Shown: one piece after another, positions 1 to 6,182 of the stretch
Layout: each line of letters begins with the position of its first letter
Numbering within the stretch: the stretch's first letter is position 1
Assembly (NCBI GenBank): GCA_023250775.1
Contig: JAHFAA010000151.1
Location: forward strand, 1-8,475
Source: Bdellovibrionales bacterium
Lineage (GTDB): Bacteria; Bdellovibrionota; Bacteriovoracia; Bacteriovoracales; Bacteriovoracaceae
Reading direction: 5' to 3'
DNA length: 8,475 nt
Notes under the pieces: generated by a model
The model's input: the letters and a program-made list of their open reading frames with translations, nothing else
Told to the model about the DNA's origin: nothing
Databases searched by the model: none
Made by a program: the position numbers and the translations under genes

Positions 1-1261
1 GGCGGTGATTTCACCCATCGGGATTCTGGGAACCTGGCCGAAGGCCGATCATCCTCCCAAGAAAGAACGTTTTTTTGTTGCCATGGTCCTTCTTCTTCAA
101 ATGGGAATGTATGGAACATTTTTGGCGACGGATCTCTTTTTGTTTTATTTCTTTTGGGAAATTGTCCTGATTCCTATGTTTTTCATGATCGGGATCTGGG
201 GCGGACAAGATCGCGTTTATGCCACCATCAAATTCTTTTTGTACACGATGGTTGGTTCCCTTCTCATGCTGGTTGCCATTTTTTATCTCGTGCGTTCGCA
301 ACTGCAGGCGACCGGTATTCCATCTGCGCTGATGAGTAATTTTAATCATAGTAAATTTCCGCTTGATCAGACTTCGTATTGGAGCGCTTTACAGAGCCCT
401 CAAATGTTACTCTTTTTGGCCTTTGCTCTGGCCTTCGTCATCAAAGTTCCCATGGTTCCATTCCATACATGGTTGCCGGATGCTCACGTTCAAGCTCCGA
501 CTCTTGGCTCGGTTTTCCTGGCCGCCGTGTTACTGAAGATGGGAACTTATGGGTTGATGCGAATTGCGATTCCTTTTTTCCCCGAGTCCGCCGCTATGAT
601 GGCACCATTCTTTTATGCGCTTGGAATTTTGGGTATCATTTACGGCGCTCTATGCGCTTTTGGGCAAACCGATTTTAAAAGGCTTGTGGCCTACTCCTCT
701 GTCTCTCACATGGGATTCATCATTGTCGGACTTTTTAGCTTTGAAAGAATTGCCCTTTCTGGCTCTCTCTATCAAATGATTAATCACGGGATTTCGGCCG
801 GTGGATTGTTCTTGATTGTCGGTTTTCTCTATGAACGCATGCACACACGAAATTTGGCCGATTTTGGTGGGTTGGCCAAAATTGTTCCCATTATGGCCGT
901 GGCCTTCATGATCTTGACCTTATCGTCGGTGGCCTTGCCTGGCACCAATGGTTTTGTGGGAGAGTTCACGATTCTTCTGGGCTCATTTCAGGTTGCGCCT
1001 TTGGTGACGGCCTTTTGTGGTTTAGGAGTTATTCTCGGTGCCGTTTATGCTCTCAAGGCATACCAGTTGGTCATGTTGGGGCCTGTAAGTACCCATGAGG
1101 GAGTTCACCATCTGCACGATATTACCAGCAAGGAAATTATCGCCATGGTTGGGTTAGCAGTTTTGGTTTTTGGGATCGGATTTTTCCCTGAATTCTTTTT
1201 TGCAAAATCGACAGCGACTTTGGAAAGCTATGCCAATGGCTTGGCCGGCTTTATTCATTAA
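1..1261 (+). CDS. nuoM: NADH-quinone oxidoreductase subunit M, 3' part (5' end outside window)
   Basis: Membrane subunit of complex I (NDH-1), one of three antiporter-like proton channels in the inner membrane. The reading frame is open from the first base, and the visible 419 codons correspond to roughly residue 95 onward of E. coli NuoM, so about the first hundred residues are missing. The GTG at position 5 is an internal valine, not a real start. Counting from that codon, the channel residues of the family are present: Glu52 in FFWEIVLIPM, Lys147 in VIKVPMVPFHTWLPDAH, Lys178 in LLKMGTYG, Lys225/His235 in QTDFKRLVAYSSVSHMGF, His261, and Glu320 in NGFVGEF. The WLPDAH...AP signature and the TSVSHMG-like loop separate it from NuoL and NuoN. 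It ends with TAA 12 bp before nuoN, as expected for an operon running M to N. I see no frameshift or lost key residue. Confidence 0.97.
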   Translation, partial: AVISPIGILGTWPKADHPPKKERFFVAMVLLLQMGMYGTFLATDLFLFYFFWEIVLIPMFFMIGIWGGQDRVYATIKFFLYTMVGSLLMLVAIFYLVRSQLQATGIPSALMSNFNHSKFPLDQTSYWSALQSPQMLLFLAFALAFVIKVPMVPFHTWLPDAHVQAPTLGSVFLAAVLLKMGTYGLMRIAIPFFPESAAMMAPFFYALGILGIIYGALCAFGQTDFKRLVAYSSVSHMGFIIVGLFSFERIALSGSLYQMINHGISAGGLFLIVGFLYERMHTRNLADFGGLAKIVPIMAVAFMILTLSSVALPGTNGFVGEFTILLGSFQVAPLVTAFCGLGVILGAVYALKAYQLVMLGPVSTHEGVHHLHDITSKEIIAMVGLAVLVFGIGFFPEFFFAKSTATLESYANGLAGFIH

Positions 1262-1273
1262 TGGAGATTAGCT

Positions 1274-2767
1274 ATGGATCGTTTGACTGAACTTTTTAAA
1301 TATACGACGCTTGGGCCTTCTGAATTATTGGCCCTCGGTCCTGTGATGGCGCTTTCTTTGCTGGCGGTTGTGGTGCTGATTGTCTCCGCCGCTCCTTTGC
1401 GACGAGGCCTCAACATGGCGGGGATCTTGGCCTTAGTTGGCTCGGCCCTCATCATGCTTTTTCAACTTCAAAGTATTCAGGCTCCAGAAATATTCATCCT
1501 TGGTGATATTTTAATTTTTAATCCATTTACGCGTGTGCTCTCCTTGATTGTTATGGGCATTGGCGTATTTTCTTTATTGCTTGTGACCGGCCAGGCCAAA
1601 AGAGAACATCTACTCCCTGAAATCTATTCATTGGTTCTTTTTTCTATGGCGGGTATGGTCCTTTTGGCCTTAACCAATCACTTAGTTTTTATTTTCCTGG
1701 CGATTGAGATCATGTCTCTCGCTGTTTACATTTTAGTGGGAATGCAACGTTCGGCTTCATACTCAGCGGAAGCTTCTTTGAAATATTTTATTTTAGGGGG
1801 GGCCGCCTCCGCTTCCTTCTTGTATGGGGCCGCTTTGGTGTATGGAGCAACAGGAACTTTTGATTTACGCACGATTTCTACCCTGATCTCAACTCAGTCT
1901 GTGATCTCTCTTCCTCTGCTGGCCGTTGGCGGACTTCTCATGCTGGTGGGATTATTTTTCAAAGTCGGCGCCTTTCCTTTTCATTTCTGGATCCCGGACG
2001 TCTATCAAGGCGCCGCTCATTCGATTACTGGTTTTATGAGTACCGGCGTGAAATTTGCCGCCTTTATTCCTCTGATAAAAATTGCCCAACAACTTTACTT
2101 TGTTTTACCTGGAAAATACGGCGAGCTGTTTTATGTGATTTTGTGGTTGTTTGCTGCTGTGACGATGTTCTACGCAAACCTGGCTGCCTTGGCCCAATAT
2201 GAATTAAAACGCTTATTGGCCTATTCGGCCATCGCCCATACTGGTTACCTATTGGCAGGTGTGCTTGTGTGCGGTTCTGGCCCAGCCGGGGCCGCACCGC
2301 TTGTGGTGTACCTCTCGTTTTATATTTTTAGCGCTCTTGGTGCTATGGCCGTGGTTATTTTGTTGGCCGGACCCCATCAGCGGGATTTGACCTTCGAAGA
2401 CCTGTCCGGAATTGCTGAGCAGCGTCCTTTTTTGGCCTTGGCCTTATCGGTTTTTATGATGGCCATGGCAGGCATCCCCATGACCGCCGGGTTTATTGGC
2501 AAATACCTGCTCTTAAATAACGTTGTCACTCAGGGTGAGACCTTGCTGGTTGTGATAGCTGTCTTGGCCTCCTTGATTTCTGTCTATTACTACCTGCGGG
2601 TTATCGTATTTATGTATATGAAAGAAGGTAAGAAGGTCTCTGAAGGGGCGAAGATCGAAATGCTTCTTGGACCTCTTGCTGTGGCCGGGGTAATGCTGGT
2701 GGTGACGTTGCAGTTTGGCGTTTTTCCGAGGGCGTTGATCGCCTATGTCTATAAAATCTTACATTGA
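1274..2767 (+). CDS. nuoN: NADH-quinone oxidoreductase subunit N
   Basis: Antiporter-like inner-membrane subunit of complex I, 497 residues, close to the usual 480-500. The protein is hydrophobic throughout, consistent with 14 transmembrane helices. Family residues seen: Glu145 in FLAIEIMSLAVYILVG, Lys230 in GLFFKVGAFPFHFWIPDVYQG, Lys260 in STGVKFAAF, Lys312 in LKRLLAYSAIAHTGY, and Lys410 in TAGFIGKY. In NuoN that last position is a lysine, whereas NuoM and NuoL have glutamate or aspartate there, which confirms the subunit. The FWIPDVYQGA and YSAIAHTGYLLAG signatures agree. The ATG start is preceded by GGAG with a 7-nt spacer, and the gap from nuoM is only 12 bp, so translation from a shared transcript is expected. 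This should be the last gene of the nuo operon, because a 532-bp non-coding stretch follows. Confidence 0.97.
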   Translation: MDRLTELFKYTTLGPSELLALGPVMALSLLAVVVLIVSAAPLRRGLNMAGILALVGSALIMLFQLQSIQAPEIFILGDILIFNPFTRVLSLIVMGIGVFSLLLVTGQAKREHLLPEIYSLVLFSMAGMVLLALTNHLVFIFLAIEIMSLAVYILVGMQRSASYSAEASLKYFILGGAASASFLYGAALVYGATGTFDLRTISTLISTQSVISLPLLAVGGLLMLVGLFFKVGAFPFHFWIPDVYQGAAHSITGFMSTGVKFAAFIPLIKIAQQLYFVLPGKYGELFYVILWLFAAVTMFYANLAALAQYELKRLLAYSAIAHTGYLLAGVLVCGSGPAGAAPLVVYLSFYIFSALGAMAVVILLAGPHQRDLTFEDLSGIAEQRPFLALALSVFMMAMAGIPMTAGFIGKYLLLNNVVTQGETLLVVIAVLASLISVYYYLRVIVFMYMKEGKKVSEGAKIEMLLGPLAVAGVMLVVTLQFGVFPRALIAYVYKILH

Positions 2768-2774
2768 TGGGAAG

Positions 2775-2814
2775 GAAAAAATCGACGTTTCAAAATCCAT
2801 TTCTTAACGTCGAT
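2775..2814 (-). terminator. 9-bp inverted repeat with T tract on the minus-strand side
   Basis: ATCGACGTT (2781-2789) and AACGTCGAT (2806-2814) form a perfect 9-bp stem around a 16-nt loop, 13 bp after the nuoN stop. Read on the plus strand there is no T tract after the stem. Read on the minus strand the stem is followed by six T (plus-strand A tract 2775-2780), the layout of an intrinsic terminator for leftward transcription. It could instead protect the 3' end of the nuo message. No gene transcribed leftward into it is visible. Confidence 0.35.
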
Positions 2815-2922
2815 CACATTGTGTGAGGTCTCGCTTACTTTCATTCTAAGAATGTATTTGAAAAATTAAAAGTCTTTTTTCTAACATTTGTTCACACAGC
2901 AAAAAACAATTCTACAGATTTT

Positions 2923-2938
2923 TCTCAAGTGTCTGAAA
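2923..2938 (+). repeat. direct repeat copy 1 (TCTCAAGT...TGAAA)
   Basis: TCTCAAGT (2923-2930) is followed three bases later by TGAAA (2934-2938). The same two blocks recur at 3168-3181 with a one-base spacer. Thirteen positions are shared. Two copies in one short non-coding gap could be binding sites or duplication remnants. Chance in AT-rich DNA is not excluded. Confidence 0.3.
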
Positions 2939-2942
2939 CTTT

Positions 2943-2965
2943 ACAAAAAGGAAGCCTTTTTGTTT
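2943..2965 (+). terminator. candidate intrinsic terminator of the nuo operon
   Basis: ACAAAAAGG (2943-2951) and CCTTTTTGT (2955-2963) pair perfectly over 9 bp around the 3-nt loop AAG, and the T-rich 3' arm runs on as TTTTTGTTT. The A-rich 5' arm and T-rich 3' arm make it nearly symmetric, so it could work in both directions. Only two G-C pairs sit under the loop, which makes it weak for a Rho-independent terminator. It lies about 175 nt after the nuoN stop, implying a long 3' UTR. Confidence 0.45.
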
Positions 2966-3033
2966 ATGAACTCAAAGTGCCTTCAAATTTTTTTTTGAGA
3001 TCAGAACGATTTTTCTGGCATTTTCTTTAATGC

Positions 3034-3057
3034 TGAGGTCGTAAGGTGCCGGCCTCA
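3034..3057. repeat. imperfect stem-loop in the nuoN-eptA gap
   Basis: TGAGGTC (3034-3040) can pair with GGCCTCA (3051-3057) over 7 bp, one of them a G-U wobble, around a 10-nt loop. It is the most GC-rich structure of the gap. It has no T tract on either side, so it is not a terminator, and no function is assigned. Confidence 0.25.
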
Positions 3058-3156
3058 AAAGATCCTGTCGAGACTTCTCTGAGAGCGTATTTTCTTTTTG
3101 AAAAAATCCGGGGGAAAAAAATTAGTCGTACAAAAATTTTATATTCACATGACTGA

Positions 3157-3170
3157 AGAGAAGCTTCTCT
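3157..3170. repeat. 14-bp perfect palindrome
   Basis: AGAGAAGCTTCTCT reads identically on both strands. It has no loop, so it is better suited to a dimeric DNA-binding protein than to an RNA hairpin. It ends within the second TCTCAAGT copy and lies about 73 bp upstream of the -35 region proposed for eptA, a reasonable place for an activator or repressor site. The regulator is unknown. Confidence 0.35.
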
Positions 3171-3190
3171 CAAGTTTGAAATAATTGAGA
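3168..3190 (+). repeat. direct repeat copy 2, also half of TCTCAA-N11-TTGAGA dyad
   Basis: TCTCAAGT-T-TGAAA (3168-3181) repeats the motif at 2923-2938. The same TCTCAA (3168-3173) is inverted as TTGAGA (3185-3190) after 11 bp. TTGAGA also occurs at 2995-3000, so the hexamer pair is seen four times within 270 bp. This clustering suggests a protein site but could be compositional. Confidence 0.3.
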
Positions 3191-3242
3191 CTTGGAAATT
3201 TTACTCATTGATCGCCGGGATTTGTCATAGACTCCCCCTTGG

Positions 3243-3271
3243 TGGCCATTAGGTTCTAGGCCGGTTATAAT
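3243..3271 (+). promoter_or_regulatory. sigma70-type promoter for eptA
   Basis: A perfect TATAAT box (3266-3271) lies 17 bp after TGGCCA (3243-3248), which matches the -35 consensus at four of six positions. Transcription would start near 3278, giving a very short leader before the TTG start at 3300. A GGCC (3244-3247) / GGCC (3258-3261) repeat lies within the promoter spacer and could be a regulator contact, but is too short to argue for. Confidence 0.5.
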
Positions 3272-3283
3272 AGTTCACGCTCA

Positions 3284-3313
3284 ATGCTGACTAAAATCAT
3301 TGGATTTATCTGA
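3284..3313 (+). CDS. possible 9-codon leader ORF overlapping the eptA start
   Basis: An ATG at 3284 opens a frame reading MLTKIIGFI that stops with TGA at 3311-3313. It overlaps the TTG proposed as the eptA start and ends one base before an in-frame GTG (3315) of eptA. It begins about 6 nt after the predicted transcription start and has no Shine-Dalgarno sequence. It could be translated as a near-leaderless peptide that couples to eptA by termination and reinitiation, or it could be meaningless. Evidence is positional only. Confidence 0.2.
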   Translation: MLTKIIGFI

Positions 3314-4994
3314 CGTGAAACGGTTTTTAGTAGAGATCAAAAACAGATTTTCAACACTGACGCAAACGAAGACGATTCTTCTTTTCTCTTTATTTCTCGT
3401 CCTCTTTCATAACATCACGTTTTTTAAAAAAGTCTTAGAGGTTTATGCCCAATCTCCCCATCGGGTTTTTTATATCTTCTCGCTAGCGGTGATTTTGTTC
3501 GCCGTCATGAATCTTCTCTTTACCCTCATGCGCTCGAAATATACCACCAAACCCGTCTTGATTCTCGTCCTGTTGCTTTCATCCATGACTAGCTATTTTA
3601 TTGATCACTATAGAATCGTGGTTGACGATATTATGCTCCTTAATGTTAGACGAACCAATCTTGCTGAGGCCCTGGATCTCTTTAGTTTCCAATTTGTGTT
3701 GTATTTCATCTTCCTGGGAATATTGCCTTCAATTGTCGTCTCTCGAATAAAAATTTTAGATGCCAGTTTTAAGGCCGAAGTATTTTCAAAAGTAAAAAAT
3801 ATAGTTGTTTCCCTGGTGGTTATTTTTGTCATGCTTTTGATCTCTGGAAAATTCTACGCCTCATTTTTTAGAGAGAATAAACCCCTGCGATATTACACCA
3901 ATCCAACTTATTTTTTTTATTCCACGGGAAAACAATTCGCTCGATTGTTTAAGACAGAAAAGAAGGCGATTGTCGAAATTGGAAAGGACTCAACAATCGT
4001 GTCTGATGGTAAAAGAGAGTTGGTGATTCTGGTGGTTGGAGAGACCGCAAGGGCAGATCACTTTTCGTTAAATGGCCATTATCGTGAAACCAATCCACTT
4101 CTCAAAAAAGAAGATGTGATTAGCTTTACCCATATGTCTTCCTGTGGAACTTCAACGGCCATTTCAGTTCCTTGTATGTTTTCTCAGTTTGGGCGAGAGC
4201 ACTATAGTGATGAAAAAGGAAAAAATACTGAAAATTTATTAGATGTGCTGAATCATGCCAATCGAGTCAATATTCTATGGAGGGATAACAACTCTGATTC
4301 CAAAGGTGTCGCCCTCCGGGTTGCCTACGAAGATTATAAATTTCCTCCCAAGAATACGATTTGTGTGAAAGGCGAATGTCGAGACGAGGGGATGCTGGTT
4401 GGATTGCAAGATTACATCAATAGCAACAAGACGGGCGATATTCTGATTGTTTTTCACCAGATGGGAAACCATGGCCCTGCCTACTTTAAGAGATATCCTC
4501 CGGAATTTGAGAAGTTTAAACCGACCTGCAAAACGAATGAGTTGGAAAAATGTTCCAATGAAGAGATTGAGAATGCTTACGATAATGCAATTTTGTACAC
4601 TGATTATTTTCTTTCAAAAGTGATAAGTATTTTGAAGTCCAATACGGATCGATTTGAAACTGCAATGTTTTATATGAGTGATCACGGTGAATCGTTAGGT
4701 GAAAAAGGCGTTTATCTCCATGGTCTGCCTTATTTTATGGCGCCAGAACAACAGAAAACGGTGGGGGCCATTCTGTGGTTTGATGAAAAAATGAAAAAGA
4801 AATTTGATTTTGCCTCATTGAAAACGAGAATTTCCCGGCCTTATTCCCATGACAATCTCTTCCATACGATCTTAGGCATGTTTGATGTGGAGACATCCGT
4901 TTACAATAAGAAAATGGATATTCTGAGAGACACAAGTATAGGTTACCGTTTCTCTCAGAAAGATTCTCAAAAAGAAATCCCGGTTGTGCGTTAG
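3300..4994 (+). CDS. eptA: phosphoethanolamine transferase, EptA/PmrC family
   Basis: Inner-membrane enzyme of the alkaline phosphatase superfamily that moves phosphoethanolamine from phosphatidylethanolamine onto lipid A or related envelope acceptors at the periplasmic face. The 564 residues compare with about 547 in E. coli. About five transmembrane helices occupy residues 27-185, followed by a periplasmic catalytic domain. Visible catalytic and zinc residues: Glu248 in VVGETARADHFSLNG, the nucleophile Thr284 in SCGTSTAISVPCMFS, His391 in GNHGP, Asp461-His462 in SDHGESLGE, and His474 in YLHGLPY. The usual disulfide cysteines are present (282/292, 355/360, 410/418). The TTG start has no clear Shine-Dalgarno. 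A GTG at 3315 would begin with VKRFLV, resembles the E. coli N-terminus, and directly follows the stop of a mini-ORF, so it is a serious alternative start. The gene has its own promoter and converges on the sphingolipid genes. The family also includes MCR colistin-resistance enzymes, but lipid A, another sugar or another lipid could be the acceptor here. Confidence 0.92.
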   Translation: MDLSDVKRFLVEIKNRFSTLTQTKTILLFSLFLVLFHNITFFKKVLEVYAQSPHRVFYIFSLAVILFAVMNLLFTLMRSKYTTKPVLILVLLLSSMTSYFIDHYRIVVDDIMLLNVRRTNLAEALDLFSFQFVLYFIFLGILPSIVVSRIKILDASFKAEVFSKVKNIVVSLVVIFVMLLISGKFYASFFRENKPLRYYTNPTYFFYSTGKQFARLFKTEKKAIVEIGKDSTIVSDGKRELVILVVGETARADHFSLNGHYRETNPLLKKEDVISFTHMSSCGTSTAISVPCMFSQFGREHYSDEKGKNTENLLDVLNHANRVNILWRDNNSDSKGVALRVAYEDYKFPPKNTICVKGECRDEGMLVGLQDYINSNKTGDILIVFHQMGNHGPAYFKRYPPEFEKFKPTCKTNELEKCSNEEIENAYDNAILYTDYFLSKVISILKSNTDRFETAMFYMSDHGESLGEKGVYLHGLPYFMAPEQQKTVGAILWFDEKMKKKFDFASLKTRISRPYSHDNLFHTILGMFDVETSVYNKKMDILRDTSIGYRFSQKDSQKEIPVVR

Positions 4995-5020
4995 CTTCTA
5001 GTGAACTCGTAACACTTTTT
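4986..5020 (+). terminator. weak bulged hairpin at the eptA end
   Basis: GTG (4986-4988), TTA (4991-4993) and TTC (4996-4998) can pair with GAA (5003-5005), TAA (5010-5012) and CAC (5013-5015), with bulges, and five T follow (5016-5020). The structure spans both stop codons of the convergent pair. It is the only terminator-like element visible for eptA and is interrupted, so the call is tentative. Confidence 0.22.
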
Positions 5021-6173
5021 CAAAGATGCGGTAGCGCTTGTAAGGCTTCGCTCCCATGAGCTCAAGCGGACGATTCATGTTGAAATTGGTTTCCAAAATC
5101 CAGCTCATCTCACACTCGCTATAGGTCTTGCGAGCGTTTTCGTAGGCCTTAACATACATGAGGGAAGCCAGACCGAGATTACGAAATTTCTCTTTAACTC
5201 CCATCGTGAGTACGCGGAAACGAGTGATTTTCTTTTTTCCAGTCAGGAGTTTGAAAAGTCCGGTCGGGAAGAGTTTTCCTGTCGGAATGGTTTTGAAAAT
5301 TTGGTTGTAGTCGGGAAGTCCTACGATAAATCCTGCAGGTTCGTTTTTTACGTAGACGAAGAGAACGAGGTTAGGGTCCAACACGGTTTTCAAATCTTTT
5401 GCAGTGTGTGCGAACTCATCCTCTGTCATGGGCACAAAGCCCCAATTCTTTTCCCAAGCGGCATTGTAGAGTTCTCGCATCAGCGCCACTTCTTCAGTCC
5501 ATTTTTTCATATTGATCGTGCGATAAGTGATGTTAGCTGACTCTTCCACTCTTTTAGAAATTCTGGAGATTTTTTCCGGCATAACGAAGGACATATCAAA
5601 TTGATAGGCCAAAAGGTCCATGGATTTCTGGTAAGAAGCTCCCTCAATCAAAGTTTTAAAGAAGGGGGGATTATAGGTCATCATGATTTGAGGTTCGTCA
5701 TGGAAGCCTTCCACCAGCAGTCCGCATTCGTAATTTGTTGAAGGGCTAAAAGGGCCACGGATCAGTTCCATGCCTTGAGCGAGAGACCAATCTTCAACTT
5801 TTTGTAAAAGGGCATTGGCGACTTCGGTGTCATTGATTGATTCGAAGAAGCCAAACTGAGCGGCCTTTTCATTATGGAATTGGTTGTGATGATGATTGAC
5901 CACACCCATAATTCGGCCGGCCAATTTATCATTTTTGTAGGCAAGGAACATTTTTGTATCGCAGGTTTCGTAAACAGGATGTTTTGGTGCAAGCAGGTCC
6001 TTTACGGCCATTTTCAAAGGCGGAACCCACTTCGGGTCATTTTTATAGATGGTCCAAGGCAAATCCACAAACGCTTGGATGGCCTTCTTGCCTTCGACGG
6101 CATGAATTTGTACATCGGAAGTGGTGGTGTGAGCGTGCTTGGCTGAACAGCAAGTGGTGGTTTGAGTTTCCAT
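4998..6173 (-). CDS. bcerS: double-GNAT acyltransferase, probable bacterial ceramide synthase (bCerS) type
   Basis: Soluble 391-residue protein with two GNAT-like halves. The N-terminal half (about 22-190) starts with FVDLPWTIYKNDPKWVPPL and contains GRIMGVVNHHHNQFH and QFGFFE. The C-terminal half (about 215-390) carries a GNAT acyl-CoA loop, VKEKFRNLGLASLMY (326-340; R331, G334, A336), and ends NRPLELMGAKPYKRYRIFEK. From memory, this domain plan is that of the YghO-like family often misannotated as dATP pyrophosphohydrolase, whose Caulobacter member is the bacterial ceramide synthase that N-acylates the long-chain base. That link is family knowledge. Its role here is inferred from position: it starts 9 bp after the spt stop, with GAGG in that gap as ribosome binding site. 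The first 20 residues form a Thr/Cys/His-rich tail (CCSAKHAH) that looks disordered. It has no signal peptide or membrane helix. Family members outside sphingolipid loci are known, so a different acyl acceptor remains possible. Confidence 0.72.
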   Translation of the reverse strand: METQTTTCCSAKHAHTTTSDVQIHAVEGKKAIQAFVDLPWTIYKNDPKWVPPLKMAVKDLLAPKHPVYETCDTKMFLAYKNDKLAGRIMGVVNHHHNQFHNEKAAQFGFFESINDTEVANALLQKVEDWSLAQGMELIRGPFSPSTNYECGLLVEGFHDEPQIMMTYNPPFFKTLIEGASYQKSMDLLAYQFDMSFVMPEKISRISKRVEESANITYRTINMKKWTEEVALMRELYNAAWEKNWGFVPMTEDEFAHTAKDLKTVLDPNLVLFVYVKNEPAGFIVGLPDYNQIFKTIPTGKLFPTGLFKLLTGKKKITRFRVLTMGVKEKFRNLGLASLMYVKAYENARKTYSECEMSWILETNFNMNRPLELMGAKPYKRYRIFEKVLRVH

Positions 6174-6182
6174 AGGGCCTCG

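Larger units (their letters stand above)
2768..3299. other. AT-rich intergenic region between nuoN and eptA
   Basis: No ORF with a credible start, ribosome binding site or recognisable product was found on either strand of this 532-bp gap, and nothing resembles a tRNA or rRNA. It is clearly more AT-rich than the flanking genes, with many A and T tracts (a run of nine T at 2988-2996). It contains a 9+9 bp inverted repeat (2781-2814), a terminator-like hairpin (2943-2965), an imperfect stem-loop (3034-3057), a 14-bp palindrome (3157-3170), two copies of TCTCAAGT and a promoter for the downstream gene (3243-3271). The density of repeats is compatible with a 3' UTR plus a regulatory or small-RNA region. 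No known RNA family was recognised. Confidence 0.6.

Noticed and set aside
11..349. 112-codon minus-strand ORF inside nuoM
   Set aside because: It is opposite a strongly conserved coding frame, lacks a ribosome binding site, and its translation has no recognisable domain. It is a shadow ORF, as are the others inside nuoN, eptA, spt, bcerS and pilZ.
1796..1802. Run of seven G in nuoN as a possible phase-variation tract
   Set aside because: It encodes the conserved LGGAA segment in frame, and phase variation of a core respiratory subunit is implausible. Seven G is short for slippage.
2814..2826. TCACA-TTG-TGTGA as a CRP-like site
   Set aside because: The half sites are in the reverse order and spacing of a CRP box (TGTGA-N6-TCACA).
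3911..3918. Run of eight T in eptA as a contingency locus
   Set aside because: The frame is intact, the tract encodes Phe-Phe between tyrosines, and T tracts are common in this AT-rich DNA.
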